From Unio delphinus (lineage: Eukaryota; Mollusca; Bivalvia; Unionida; Unionidae): a stretch of DNA of 64,000 nt. This document shows positions 1-14,000 of this stretch, one piece after another. How positions within the stretch are numbered: position 1 is the stretch's first letter; each line of letters starts with the position of its first letter. The translations under genes and the position numbers were made by a program. The stretch is from contig JAQISU010000071.1 of the NCBI GenBank assembly GCA_029339505.1, forward strand, positions 1,178,001 through 1,242,000. Reading direction: 5' to 3'. The notes under the pieces were generated by a model. It made no database searches. It saw only the letters and a program-made list of their open reading frames with translations, and had not been told where the DNA came from.

Positions 1-10
1 TTTTATTGAG
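1..10 (-). promoter_or_regulatory. Poly(A) signal for the 79-500 exon
   Basis: The window begins with TTTTATTGAG, which reads CTCAATAAAA on the minus strand. It sits about 70 bases after the stop codon of the preceding exon, a typical spacing for a short 3' UTR. Confidence 0.5.
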
Positions 11-78
11 TCCGTATTCGACGTGTTACCCTTACTATCGGCACCAACTTCTGCTGGGTTCGTTGTCCGTCTAACTTA

Positions 79-500
79 TTAGTTAGTAGTAATCATTGTA
101 GAAGCTCCCCTGTCATTTAAAGCAAGGGAATCAATGGACGAAGAAGATACGTGCATTTTCAGCAAGTGATCCTCTGGCATACTATGCGAGTCCGCAGAAT
201 TTGTATGCTGTTTCTTTCGAAGTTCTCCATTTGACATTCTGAGATTGAAACATTCTACACTTGCCAGTGAGGCTTGTCTAAATAGAGAAGATCTTCCGTC
301 CTTTGAAAAATGCTGTTTTTTTAATGTCGTTAGAGCTACGATAGGGAGAGAACTCCGTTGTTTTCCTATGGTGCCGTTTAGAACGTTTGCACCTTGTATA
401 TCAAGAGACGGTAGAGAACAACGCTGAGAACGCCCCCCTCTGTCGAAAATTGAATATCCATCATTAAAACGGAATTTGAATTTCTTTTCAATAGGTGCAA
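79..500 (-). CDS. 3'-terminal exon of a host gene (product unknown)
   Basis: On the minus strand a long (AT)n tract ends in a T-rich stretch and an AG, a good splice acceptor, directly before this block. From there the frame stays open for about 140 codons to a TAA at 79. The poly(A) signal AATAAA (minus strand) lies about 70 bases downstream, at the window edge (TTTATT near 3-8). The peptide is polar, rich in Ser, Lys, Arg and Leu, has no membrane segment and ends in MITTN. It looks like the cytoplasmic or disordered tail of a larger protein whose other exons lie at higher coordinates, past the microsatellite. I do not recognise the family. Acceptor, stop and poly(A) signal in the right order make a real last exon likely; the exact splice site is inferred. 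Confidence 0.55.
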
Positions 501-508
501 CTGGAATA

Positions 509-511
<3 letters not shown>

Positions 512-576
<65 letters not shown>
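512..576. repeat. (AT)n microsatellite in an intron
   Basis: A pure AT dinucleotide tract lying just upstream of the predicted splice acceptor of the minus-strand exon. Length variation here could change the spacing between branch point and acceptor. Confidence 0.95.
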
Positions 577-578
<2 letters not shown>

Positions 579-1362
579 GAAACCAAAATGGGTCTGAACT
601 ATTATTCTTAGGATGCAGCAGATGCATTTTAGGAGTTCTTATTTCTAATATATGAATAAAGACAATGTGTTACGAGTCTATACTCTGAAAGCAAGTAACA
701 ACAAAGAGTGACATACAAGAAGCTTTGTAAAATTTAACAAATAATTTATTACTTTAAAATACAAAGTGAAAATGAAACATATGAACTTACGGTATTGCAA
801 ATTAAAACTCAGAATAACATAAGGGTTATAGACAAAAAGTTCTACAAATAAAAAGTCCTCAGTACAAGTCCCAAAGAGATCCAAAAAACAGAAGACGATG
901 ATGTGTCTGTTACAGCTTATGGAGTGCTACTGTGTCAACAGTCTCTTGTCGAATCACGTAAGATTCCCATGGGAAATACTATGTATGACTCAGAATTTGT
1001 TTTTGGAATCATGTCCTGATATTAAGATCATACACATAGAGAATAGGTTAGCTATTCATATGTTGTTGACATAAATGAAATAGAAAACTGTCAATCAGGT
1101 CACGACGAAATGAAATCAAATTTGAACACGGGCATGTATAGTATAAAATGTTACATTACAATAGCATATGATGAAAAAGCCTGTATTTGTAAAACTATAA
1201 AAGAAGCATTTAAATTAACTATGCATAACACTTCCCCTCATAAAGACAAAGAAACATTTACACAATATAGCTTTCATTTTGTTATTAACCAAATATTAAT
1301 GTCGTAAAATCCCAAACATTAGATGAAATCTTATGAATAGCTCAAAATATACATGAAAAAAT
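577..1362. other. Intron-like or intergenic DNA
   Basis: AT-rich sequence with frequent stops in all frames. I see no gene, repeat or regulatory element I can support. Confidence 0.4.
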
Positions 1363-2330
1363 TTATTTATATACAAGTGCATCTGCCATTAAATTGTAAT
1401 TCCCTTTGATGTGCCTGATGTCACAATTATCTACCTGCAACAACAAACTGTTCATTAATAATATCTGCTTTTTATGTTTCATCTTGCCGATGAAAGTAAT
1501 GGGTGTGTGATTACTAAACATACTAATTGGAGAAGGCTCTGAATTAATGTAAACTGCAAAGTGTTGTAATGCCAGTAGCAAAGCCAAACCGTCATTCTCA
1601 AGTGCGGATTCATTTCATTGCTGCGTTTTACATTTTTACATAAATAGCACACTTGCTGAGCTACGCCATTTGTGTCTTCTTAAATCAATACTGCGCCATC
1701 TTTAACATCACTTGCATCAACAGACAGTTTAACTGATTTACTGACGTGGAGTTTAATACCTGGTAAACTCCTAAGCATAGCCTTTAATTTATTTAAAGCC
1801 TCCTGATATTTTTTGACCAATGAACTTGTATCACTTTCAATAATCGACAATGACCCTTACCTCTTAGAAATAAGAGTCTTTAGAACAGGTCTCTTTTGAT
1901 TATGTTGCATAGTTGTCCATTTGTAGCAACCACAAATAACGTGTCCGTTCTTCGTGCAATATGTACATGTAGAAAGAGATACATACTTTTGATCAATCTT
2001 ATCAGAAACTTGATTTATAGACCTAATGTCTCATTGATATTTGAAACGGCCAGTATTAGGTAGAAATACTGTTTTAAGAGAACAATGCTGAGTGGAATAA
2101 ACACTTACAATAGATATTTTATGGGTCAAGGAATACTCGTCGGTGGTACGAACAGCATTCTGTAAAGACTCCATCTTGTGCTCAGCAATATATGTCCTAT
2201 CGTCACTATGGAAGCAATGCTTGAACTCTTCAAGTAAAACGAACTGTCTGAGATGTTCGTAATTATGATCAACTGTCTGAATTCATATTTCGGCGATTCC
2301 ATTGGAACTAACAGTTATGTCTCACAATTC
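1363..2330 (-). pseudogene. Decayed Ty3/gypsy retrotransposon: gag zinc knuckle and RT-RNase H
   Basis: Two blocks read on the minus strand. Near 1910-2330 is a gag C-terminus with a gypsy-like stretch around DEYSLTHK and a CCHC zinc knuckle (CTYC-TKNG-H-VICG-C). At 1363-1870 is the RT-connection and RNase H region: a DASD segment, a GAVL segment, ALLLALQHFAVY, a P-I-T-F segment, HIKGNYN and MADAL. The intervening protease and most of the reverse transcriptase are missing, and stops and frame changes are scattered through. This is a dead, internally deleted element. Both LTRs are unidentified. Assignment to gypsy is confident from the RNase H motifs. Confidence 0.75.
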
Positions 2331-3354
2331 GTTCTTAGAATTCTCTGTCTTAAATCATATTGGTAAACTATTTCATTTATATGATGAAAAGAAATTATTC
2401 ATTCACGTGTGTTGTTTTTGTTTAACAAGAACGCTTGAAATTATTGGGATTTTAATGCATTAGCAGACATAAACATTGCACAAGCAATTTAGCTTTGCTT
2501 GCGCAAATTCAACACGATTATTGAAAGCTTCTAAAAGCAGAACGATGTTATTCGTAGATAGGTTACTTTGAAGATATTCCGGTATGCACATTGCATGTTT
2601 TTTTGTCACTCTGAAGAACTCACATTTACTTAGTTATTCTTCTCACTCCGGATAACACATTACTAACCAAGTCTCCAGCTCCATTAAATTACATTTCGAA
2701 CAAAATATATTTCAGTTTTAATTGATTTAATCTTTTATTTTACAGGTGTTAGCCACAAAATGAATTCGTGTCAAGATGTATTCCCACCTAAACAATTTCT
2801 TGAAACTGAATACAAGGTTGACATCAAGTATCCATTATTAGTAATCTGGTTTGGACTTCAATCCCAATGTGTTTTTTAAAATATTTTCCCCCTGCTTCAT
2901 AGATTAGATTATTATATCCTTTATCTCACCTACACTAGTTTTTAAATTTCATTGAACGTGTGCTTCTATTTTTCTTTGTTTTATTTCTTTATTCATTGTA
3001 TATATTCTTCTTTGTACGTATGTATGTTTATCTATCTTTTAAATGTCCGGCTCTTCTCTTCTATTCTTGCTATGTTGTGTAGTAAGGTCTAGAAAGATTA
3101 ATTTATTGTGATAGGTTTGCACACAAAAGAAATGAAAGGGGTTTGTTCTTTCTTTAACGTTCGAACTTCTTAAAGCGAATATGCATTTGTATCAACCGGC
3201 AAAAGCTATATATGGATTTACAATCTCTTAAGTAATAGCAATTACAAGTTTGAGTTTAATAAGTTTTAAACGAATGCGTTTGGTGCTGAAGATATTTTAT
3301 TATATAATGCTTAAATATAAAACTATCAGCTATCAACGTTGATATCCGCGGCAC

Positions 3355-3432
<78 letters not shown>

Positions 3433-3914
3433 CTTACTAGGTGTAGACTCTCCCGTTTTCAAAGTCTGATCAATTTTCCACTCGTCAATACCTTCCTTTA
3501 GACATAGTCTCTGCAGTGTAATCACCTGCATCTGCAATAGGCAAAACAAGATACTGCGTTGTAAAATAAAGTACTGGCTTGTTATGAATATGTCTCAATG
3601 ATCTAATTGCGACTTCAAAGATGTGGTACTCTTCGGTTCGCATCTGAATGCTAAATAATAAGCTATAATTGAATCTTAATATTAATCATATAAAGTTGCA
3701 CTTATATATAAATTATCACCAGCAAACTTCAAATAATAGTTACCGAGAAGAAACCGTAACAACAACAACTAAATGATGATGCTAATAACAAATATACTAT
3801 TCGGACAAGTTCCACTGACGGAAAGGCAAAATAAAATTTCGGCATTCGTGACACCAGATTGACTTTATCAATACGAAGTTTTACCGTTTGAGATAAAGGG
3901 TTAGTCATGTACTG
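2331..3914. other. Unannotated AT-rich DNA with one microsatellite
   Basis: No supportable gene. It contains the (AT)n tract listed separately at 3357-3430. The rest may be old retroelement or intergenic sequence. Confidence 0.35.
3357..3430. repeat. (AT)n microsatellite
   Basis: An uninterrupted AT dinucleotide tract of about 74 bp. Reading frames crossing it are artefacts. Confidence 0.95.
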
Positions 3915-4340
3915 TTGTTAATGAACATGATTACATCTGGGCTGGAAAAAACTGATGCTTGCACCGATGAAATCCTCATCTATAATAATGAGTCTTCCCA
4001 GAGAGATTACACGGAAACGATTCAGATTTGTTTAGACAGATTGATGCGAATTTTTCAAATAATTTATCTAAAAGTGAATTTTGTGAAGCACTTGTTATGT
4101 CGATCTATATGGACACATTAAAACTATGGATGCTAAAGTCCCCGTGGCTATCAGTAACAAGCAACTGATGTGATTGTTGGATATGGCTGGATACTATCAG
4201 AATGTTTGTTCGAATGTGTTCATACTTGCTGGAAGCATGGCAAATGTATTGAGTACGAAAATCACGTCTTATTGGTCTTATTGGTCTTATTGGTCAGATA
4301 AATGGCAGGTGGCCTTTGAAAACTAAAATTCATCCTTATG
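3915..4340 (+). pseudogene. Decayed gypsy reverse transcriptase fragment
   Basis: The plus-strand translation follows the palm-to-thumb region of Ty3/gypsy RT. A methionine-rich start and GLEK are followed by a corrupted catalytic box (CTDEILIY where YxDDIxIY is usual). Then come an RLMRIF..L.VNFVKH segment and, after a frame change and a TGA, the thumb motif MAGYYQNV. A 9-bp TTATTGGTC unit is repeated three times near 4267-4296 inside the fragment. The catalytic aspartate pair is damaged, so it is inactive. Orientation is opposite to the 1.36-kb gypsy remnant, so it is probably a separate insertion. Confidence 0.65.
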
Positions 4341-7300
4341 AGTTCACCAGTTCGTTCAGCTCCCAATGCCAATCAGTTTTTACAATCCATCGTTCTTACA
4401 AAGTAACATAAAGTTATAAAAAGCAACACGCTTTGTAAAATTGAACAAGTAATTGAATTCCCTAGAGTACAAAGTGGAAATAAACACTAACGTACGTTAC
4501 TACGAACTAACTTCCAAAAAAAGTATAGAATTAGAGGCACGAGTTATAGTAGTTTAAGATTTTGAATACATCTGAGTGAAAACCAGCATTAAGATGAACC
4601 TTGTTGGTGATGATATATATGTGATGACCTGTATATGTTGATGATTCATGTCTTTGGTTGAAACACAGTATTATAGTTCCAGGTTTAAATGTTCTATAAA
4701 TCCCAGTGAATGTTTCTGTCCAAACATATTATTTTTGTATGGGCACTCAGTATTTCCAGAGAAAACAATCACTGAGTTAAATAAATTTGAAGAAAAAAAT
4801 TATGGTCCAAAATAAACCTCTGGACATACCAATAAAATAAATTGATTCTGCTAGACCTTAATCACGAATGATTAATCTTTCCAGTAGCACGATGCTATAG
4901 TCTTTCACTTAATCACGATCACAAATCACATTTTATAGCAAAATACAATATTACATTATAATAGTATGAACTTATGAAACAACACAAAACAAACAAATCA
5001 AATAAAATTGGCATGCCACCTTTACACTGTGTATTGGTGCAAGTGATGTTTGGGTTGGCGAATTATTGAGGAAAGTATTCCACAAGAAAAATGGAGGAAT
5101 ATAGACTTCGAGTTATAGTGATATTTAAAAATCAATATATTCCTCGATTGTTTTATGTTTAGTCAACAAACGAATGTTGGCACATCATTACAACACGAGC
5201 CACGAGAGGCACATTAACACTCTCAGTATTGATTATATTCTGGAATACCACTAAAGTGTATTCAGAAACTGTGATCATTAGGACTTTTTATTATAAATAC
5301 TAGGATTATTTGGGGAGTATACCGTGTGATATTTCTATGTTTTCACTTTGTATTCTAGGACATTATTGGATATTTAGTCTGTTTCTAGACAATTGTAGGT
5401 TTCGGCTCTTATAGTTACTTTGTTTCAGACCATAGTCACACGAACAATCTGTAATATTAATTGTATCTTCTTTGCCATCTTAAAAAGAAGTGTGTTAAGT
5501 TGTTGCTAAATATAATAATGTCGTTATTATACAGTGCTTATGTAGTTACAACAAAGACAAGTTTAAAGTGAAATAGAATATATAGGTTGCGTTTCAAAAT
5601 TACGATAATATTTTTCTATATTGCAGCATACTATACTATTGGATATTACAGACTGAATGACATTTTATATTTATGAGACCAATGATCACACATAAATGTC
5701 TACAGTATAGTATTGTTATTATGCAATACAGACGGTTACAAAAGGTAAAATATGATATAATTTGAGTGTTTAGACAGTAAACTGAATGACACAACGATAG
5801 TGTTTTGTTGGAGGTTATATAATACGATTTGGTATTGTTCTAGAGGTTTAGGAACAATATGTTAGAATGATTTTTTGCAGTTTTAAAGTCTCAGTAATAA
5901 CGTGTTTGGAACTGTTAAAAAATGGGATACTTTAGAATTTAAGAGGCGACTTGAATTATACATTTTTACGTGTTCAAGAATTAGAGTGTGTACTGTCTTT
6001 CATGCTGAGAATGATATGATATGTTTCATAATTTCAGGTCCTAAAATAGCATTATAGTATTTGAAAGGCATCTTGATAAGGGCGTAGCGTTTTGGGAATT
6101 AATATGCGTTTATTGAGTGCATGCTTATATTGGGATAATTTTTTTATGTACCAACTGAATTTGAAATGTATTATAGGAAATATAGCAATAGCTGTGCTTT
6201 ATTATGGAATTATTGTGCAATATGTTCAACTAATATAGTATAATGTTTTAGAACCAACTAATAAGATTATATTGTGTTTAACAGCGTAAATAAATTGCGA
6301 CACCGACTTTGTTCTTTTTTATGTCAATCTGATTTACCTTTCGGCAGCATGATAAAAACCGATCTTCAATACTTTTTCAACAATAGTTATTGGCATTATT
6401 AATAGTATTGTTTATATGCCATGCATGAATAACGGGAAGTTGGATTGCAAAGAATCTACGGTCACATCAGTTCACCAAAGAAAATATAAAGAATGTATAA
6501 TAATGTACAAACGGTAAAGTGATATTAACGTACAAATAATAAAAACACAATAACAACAAAGTAACAAGATATTATCACCGACAGCATTTGTTAAAATATA
6601 TAAATGATTTTAAACAATATTATAAACTCGTTACAGCTATACATATATTCTAAATATTTCCCATTTTGCTATTAAATCATCAAAGGTTATGTCAACTATC
6701 CCAAAGATACAACAGCGTATTGCATTATCCATTGCCTAATCAGCAGAACCACAGGTAAAGCACACATCAATACGTTATTTTTTATCACCGATCAAAATAT
6801 TGACGTCTTCATGCAGAAAAAAACATGGCCCACAACCTCAGACGATGATTACCAAATGCGTATATTTAATATCCACCCGTTACTCCAAGAAGTCGTTTTC
6901 CGCCACTCTCGCAGAGATGGAGTTGTGGTCATCACAAATACATCAGTGGTAAAATGTCTTAAACACACCACATCCTTCAATTTATACCACACATCGTTTG
7001 AACTAGGCCAAACAACAATCACTATATAGCAAAGGTCAGTCCATTTTTTTCTTCCTTTATCGCCCTCCTCCTAGTAGAAAAAAAGCTGACTGAATCTCTT
7101 TTTTGAGCAGTTTCCAAATCTCCTGGAGTATGGAAATTTGATAGGTGAAAAGCGTAATTTTTTGGAGATTTCAACTTTCACTTTGACTGTCCTGGAAACG
7201 TATACACATGAAAACTCTAGAGTCCAATCATGTTTCCAACCATAAACAGTCAGTTAACCAACCCACCCCAAAACATGGTCACATTTTAGACTGGATTATT

Positions 7301-7419
7301 ATGATGATGATAATATTCTACGGTCAACAATTGTATCCCACGAACTTGCATGTGATTACCACTGCAGTATATTCCATCTGGACGTAAGTCCTTAACCCTC
7401 CACCTTTATTTGATACTAT
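4341..7419. other. Long gene-free AT-rich stretch
   Basis: About 3 kb of low-complexity, AT-rich sequence with no open frame of convincing composition. I see no RNA gene or repeat array. A 72-codon open frame at 6811-7029 has no recognisable motif and is not called. Confidence 0.4.
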
Positions 7420-7740
7420 GAAAAACCTACGCATGATAAATAGGACCAAACTAATGAATGACATCTAAGCAAACTTAACAACTTGCTTACCTCCTACAGT
7501 AAAATATCTCGATAACTGCCTGCATTCGGTGCTTGATAAACATGCCCCAACCAACTAGTGCATAGTATCAATTCAAACGTGCTCTTCGTGGTATAGCAGT
7601 GTTAAGGAACAAATTTGAACTGCTGAAAGAGACCGCCGTAAAGGAACCATTCGCAAATTTCTGTCCGTTTATGCCACTAAAACACTTGCGTATGAATTAG
7701 TACTTTCAAGACTGGACTTGTGTCACTCTTAAATATTACA
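7420..7740 (+). pseudogene. LINE (CR1/L2-like) endonuclease C-terminus remnant
   Basis: Frames on the plus strand give a chain typical of the end of a LINE APE endonuclease domain. A Lys/Arg-rich linker leads into YLDNCLHSVLDKHAPTN, then a Trp/Tyr-containing stretch and a run resembling RDRRKGTIRKF. After a jump, SRLDLCHS resembles the SRLDYCNS of the reverse transcriptase C-terminus. Stops and frame changes interrupt it. The DKHAP box is the strongest evidence. The clade (CR1/L2) is an inference. Confidence 0.5.
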
Positions 7741-9749
7741 ACATGTTTTTATATTCTCGAATTTGATGTGTTTTGTTTGAGACTACGCCATTGGCCAATA
7801 TGATATACAAAAACGTCTCCCACAAGTACATATGTGTTATATTATGACAATGTATTTGTTCCTGGTGTACAGTACACTCCAAATCATGTGTTAAAGTCTG
7901 GATTAAAACGTGCGATTCAAACTTTATCGTATTTCCTTTGTTAGGTACCAGGATTAAAAAATTCCGACAAGCTTTAGATAACAGCTGTAATAAATAAGCT
8001 CACAGCAATAACGATTTGCTGATATCTTGAACAAAACATCCATTATATTCCAGACATATGTAGGTCTTGACTGTACTATGATTGAAACGTTGCGGAATGG
8101 CACATGTGGCCTTGCTAATAACCAGTTTTCCATTGAATACGTTTAATTGTGATGCGTGACAATATTGGGTGAGCGTTTGTGCTTTCTTTTCTTCCTATCT
8201 TTTGGTGTGTATTGATTATATTTTGCGCGCGTTCCACTAAATATTGTTCTCACTCCCTGTAATAAGTTTTATATCTAACAACCTATTTTAGTATTACTGA
8301 TGTAATTATCCCAAATAGCAGTGTTATAGTAGACCATTCCACACATATATAATACAAGTACCAAAGTGTTTTGTTACAACTTTGTAGTGCAATGCTTTTA
8401 TTCTTGGTGCTCTTTTTACGACATCGTTGATGATATTTCTATTATTATTTTCGGCATGTATTTGTTTTTTTTCGATATTCTTCTTGTCTTATAATATAAC
8501 ATGGTTATATATAAAATTCAACATAATAAAAACAATTAAAAATGTTGAAAACTATATCAGTTTTTTTTCAGTTGAATATAATTATCATATGTGGATAACA
8601 CACATTTTATATAATACGAAAAGAATAATTAAGCTTACCTAGAACAATTTATATACCAGTGCACGATGGGGTAAGGATGATCTGAGTGACAGATCATTAC
8701 AAGTAGCTATAAGACAATTCTAAATGTATGTTCCGACAAGGTACCGTGATGGCTGATATTGGCAGTAACTCACCATTACATTTGTATTGAACAAGTAGAC
8801 GATGCTTGAAAAATGTGTCAAATAGTACTGTTACACGCAGTCATATGTTTTCCCCAAATTTCCAAAGACTTCCTTACAACTTTGAGTTGTAAAATGGAAA
8901 GTCAGACGTGTCTGCTTTTTTAAATAAATTTTGCTCTAATCAATTGGCTACCACAGATGAAACAACTTGCCCAAAAGTCCATTAACCGAACTTTGCGTGT
9001 TTTTTCTTCATTATCATCAGATTTCCATACCGCCAGCCCGTTATGACATATTCCCTTTCTATCTGGGAAATATTTAACTGCGCGATCCTAGGCCAGTCAA
9101 TCCACAGAATTTCTGGCGTATCACGCTCATATAAATACGCCTATTTTCCACTATGGACACATAAACGGTATCTACCAAGTCCATTGTATAATTTACTGAT
9201 TTCCAACCATAAATACTGCCATTTCAACCACAACACTATTATACACCACTGCATTTTAATATGGACTATGTTACACAGGGACAGTCATTCGGCTGGTACC
9301 TAAATTCACTAATAACGAACCCAAGCATGGTTCAAATTCACTAACGCTCAGCTCTGTGACGTTTGCTCCTACTAATTGGCTAATTATTTCGGGCTAGGAA
9401 TATTTCCATGCAGCCGAAGACCAAATAATCACACAAATAAATCAGAGAATTGCTTAAAAAATGGTGCTGTCAAATATACATACTTGACATTTATTACGTT
9501 ACATATTCATACTATGGAATGCTTGAAAAAGAAATGAATAAAATACAAATCTCAATGAAAAATCCCCTTTTAAAGGGAATGGTCTGACATGATCTGTAGA
9601 CTTAGAAAAGGTAAAGTTAAGATTGTTTGGAGATGGTATTTAGTGCATTGGAGTATGAAGGTAAATAATTTATAGACGTTATATGTAACTGGATTCTCAA
9701 CAAAATAATGTGTATTGTTACATATTTATCAAAACATGACCCAATTAAA

Positions 9750-9751
<2 letters not shown>
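7741..9751. other. Gene-free stretch
   Basis: No motif-bearing reading frame, no repeat array and no RNA gene that I can support. An open frame at 9043-9303 has no recognisable features. Confidence 0.35.

Positions 9752-9843
<92 letters not shown>
9752..9843. repeat. (AT)n microsatellite
   Basis: A pure AT tract of about 92 bp. A second tract lies about 200 bp further on. Confidence 0.95.
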
Positions 9844-9846
<3 letters not shown>

Positions 9847-10037
9847 TTGAATTGGTAAATATTATCGCGTTCATATCCAACAGATTGAAAATCTGTTGCA
9901 TACATCTAAGTAACAAAATCCAAAATGGTAAATTGAACTTTGGGAATATTAAATTTGCTGTTTCACTGAAAGATATTCATGCTTCTTAAACCTTAAATAA
10001 CAAACTATTAATATCGTTTGATCAGTAAAGTAAATGG

Positions 10038-10038
<1 letters not shown>

Positions 10039-10118
<80 letters not shown>
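10039..10118. repeat. (AT)n microsatellite
   Basis: A pure AT tract of about 80 bp. Confidence 0.95.
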
Positions 10119-10122
<4 letters not shown>

Positions 10123-11039
10123 TCAAAACAATCAACGAAAGCAGAAACCAAAAGCTAATATTTTTTGTTATTAATATCCGAACATTAAGAACATTGTTAG
10201 GTGTTAAGAATAACTATTTATCGATTTGTGGATAAAATGAATATATCATGTTGATTAAAAGATCCATTTATCATATTTGCAGACTTTGAATCATTAAAAC
10301 ATTTAACATTATGAGTGGGCATAATATAATATGTTGGTAGTCACGTCTTGCTCTTTCATTCAATGGTACAAAAGAAAAACAAGAGTATTATACAGCACAT
10401 ATAATGATGTTGAAATTCCACTCTGATATAAATGATGAAATTAAAATACTATATATCTATTTACATTTTTAGATGATACGAAAATGTCAGATGAAAGAAA
10501 ATGAACTCGAAATTACGTCAAAATATTTACAAAGGAATAATAAATGTTAAAAGTTAAAATGTTAAAAGTCATCGTCAAAATGATGCTACATTTCTGCAGT
10601 GGCATCCATGCCATTATAATGCTCTTGAGAATGACTAATCGTTTTCATCCAGATATGTTTCCAGTCGATTCCAAAGTGTGACATACTTGTGCCTTGGTAA
10701 AGTCTACATCCCTATATGTCTCGGAAGTTTAACGATGATTTTAAGGATGTCGATGCCGCCTCCGATGGTTTTATGTATATTGCATGTGGCATAACCTCCA
10801 ACACACATATTTTATTATATCTATCATCGTTGCTCGTGTCCAGCCCACATTGATAACAATGTAATCTGTACATTATACAAACTGGATACATATAACACAT
10901 AAAGCACGTCTACTACGCTAAACATTTACGTGGAATATCCTCATTCAACGAATATTTAGCACCAAACACATCGCACATCGGTTTGAAACGATTACTTCTG
11001 TAGTCATTTACAACAAGATAAAAGCATGTCACAAATTAA

Positions 11040-14000
11040 ACACTAAAAAAATCCGGCGGCATCATGACGGGAAATTACGATATCATCGGGCTTCTTATTA
11101 CCGGATTATTTAACATCTACCCCGTGACTCTAGCGCATAATCAAGCGGTGACCTACAAGCACGTGATGAATTCCGTGCACATAGAGACCTCAACATGAAT
11201 TAGAATAAAATGTTCATGGCATCGAATCATATCACCCGATTTAATGCCTCTAATAAAGTGTACGTAATAATAACGTTGGAGTGATACTCTCGCTGACCTC
11301 CAACACCAGATACAGAACGGTGTTTACCGCAAGCGCTACTTCAGAGTATTCACGTTTAATAAAAACAGGATAATCCCTCCAACGGCGTCATTGAGTGGAT
11401 CATACAGGGACTATGTTCTAATTTGTGGATTCAGATCACTGCTCCGTTTGATTTCGATTTATGAAATTTTCACTATCGAGGAAATTCTAGCAACACTGAG
11501 AAAATGACCATCCGACGATTGGGACACAAGCAATATATCATATTCCACTTGCCTAATATGTGCCTGAGCACGGCCTCTATCGGAAATACTTTTCACGTAT
11601 TCACTTTGGCAGCATATTTTGAATCTAAGGGCCCGGTTATTTCTAGTTGTTCTCGGTAGACAATATTGTATGTTTGTTACAGTATACAAACAATGACTGG
11701 TATTGTCGGCCTAGCTTGCAATGTGACGAGACTACTGTTTTTAACATAACATGCAGACGGACCTGCAGACAACAAAGCCAAAACTGCATATGCCACCATT
11801 GTAAAATTAAAGTACTCATAAACAATCCAGCCAAGTTTTCAGCCGTGAATTACGGACCAGTGATTTAATAATTCGTGGCTCTCACAAAATGCACACAAAC
11901 ATATATGCATGCAGGAGATCTCTGAAACCCATGTTTGTGAAATAAAGGAGTAAAATAAACTTGATATTGTAACCTGTTAGAAAATTTTTAACGGCTTAGA
12001 GCTACGTGGACACTATTAATCTGTAGTAAAGTCCGTATATGCTAGAGAATCTCGTTAAGTTCAACCAGTGAAAAAAATAAACAAACAACAAGAATATATT
12101 TCCTTGTGCGTGAAGCAGCAGATAAAATTAAAAATTTAACTGATACTGGCAATCGTAATTTTGGCATCGAACAGTACATGTATTTACTGACGGAACATCG
12201 ACTAAAAATAACACAATGACGAGAACTGTGATCTATTTTAATCAAAATGACAAACGTCTGCCGCTGAAAGACCGGCACTAACTGCAATCATAATAATGAT
12301 ATTACAACCATGGTGCCCATCGTGGGCGGTTACGTTTTCACAGGCACTATGGTCAATTATGTTAAGCTTATGTTATCAGGATGCAATGAAATAGTGCCCG
12401 GAGGCGATTTAAGCCTACAAGAATGTGCTCAACAAGATCAGGTTTAGTAAACAAAAAGGTCCAAGACTGCAGCAACAGTGATCGATTTTAATCACAATGA
12501 CAAACATCTGACGCCGCAAAACTAGCATTAGTTGCAATTATATTATTGCTATTTCCAGCGTAAAGTCTACGTGTATAACTGTTAGCATAGGTATTATACA
12601 TTTGTTTTGACGATTACGACAGTGGTGTCCATCTCCATAATGTTAATTTAACATCATACTTAATTTCAGGGCCTATGAATGTTCAATGTGCGAATTGGTT
12701 ACCCTTTGAGGTGTTTATTTATTGCAAGGCAATGACATGGCTGGGGATTAGGTTGTCGTACATCCATTTGTAACTCATAAGCCTTACTTGGATCAAACTA
12801 TTGATTATATTCAAAATAAAATCCGTGATTTAAACGCGGCCAGTGCAATTACTAGAGCTATGGCACATGATATTGAAGTTGAGCAATATAATAATCCTAT
12901 TGCTGACATAAGTATTGGCCAGGGTTTTGATGAGTTCAATTTTGCTTCTATTACTGATCAATCCGAAATGACCTCTTACTGATCAATCCTGTTAATTTCA
13001 GCAAATGAAACTCATCAGACAGATCATTCGTCAGTCGTCAAGACTTACCACAAGGTTTTGCATCATTTTTTGATATAGGATGTTAAAACTGATGCTTCCA
13101 AATAATATATATCTTTTTTTTGTAAATTGGCCAGTTTTAGTTCTTTTGAACTAGCCTTTGGGAATGTTGTCAATGGATCACTAAAGTAGTTGACAGAAAA
13201 CCACGTTACATAGGATTACGACATTAATATTTTAGATAATGTCTTTGCTTGTGAAATCGCAACAAACAATACTCCTTCAAAACTAATACTCAGCCTGGTC
13301 AAAGCCATATAAGTAGGAACATTTTAATATGCTGATAAATTGCTTTCTTTGTAGAGATAACTTCAAACGTCTCTTCATCATTTTGGTTCAACCAGTCTTC
13401 AAACGTTTTGAAATATTAGAACCTCTGGATAATACATGTTCACATCCACAGCCTGAGGAGACGAACGAGTTAAAGCGGCCAATATGTTAATATGCGAATT
13501 TGTTTCTATATGTTCCAACTGGAACAAAGATAACCGCCCACGATTGCTGTATGTGTAGCTTCTTAACATGTAAAACAACACTTTTACAGGCAAAATGCAT
13601 CCTCTTAAGCAGTAATCTTTGAATAATTAAGTTGAATATTTGTTGGCCAGTATAGGTTCTCCGACTTGGTTTTATTTAGGGAACTGACCCAGTCAAACAT
13701 TATTCTGCTATACGGTTCGTCAAATGCAGGAGTAGGTAGAAACTGTACCGCATGTGTTTCGGATTTAATTGTACTACCATTTACAGGTATGAAATTATCT
13801 GCTCTATTTAGAAACATCTCTTCTAATGTTCGTCTAAACAATCACTCAAGATCTTGTGATACGTCATATTGATCTCTCAATGACTGCCCAAAGAAGATTC
13901 ATTGGCTAGGGCTTCTTGTCCATACGACTTATGATCAATAATGTGAGAGCTCATTGATCACTCATCACCCGTGTGTATCTCAGGTATCTAAAAAATGAAT

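Noticed and set aside
9617..9989. Open frames encoding alternating Ile-Tyr across AT tracts (also near 18.9, 44.0, 50.4, 53.0, 54.1, 54.8 kb)
   Set aside because: They exist only because AT dinucleotide repeats have no stops. There is no composition or motif outside the repeat.
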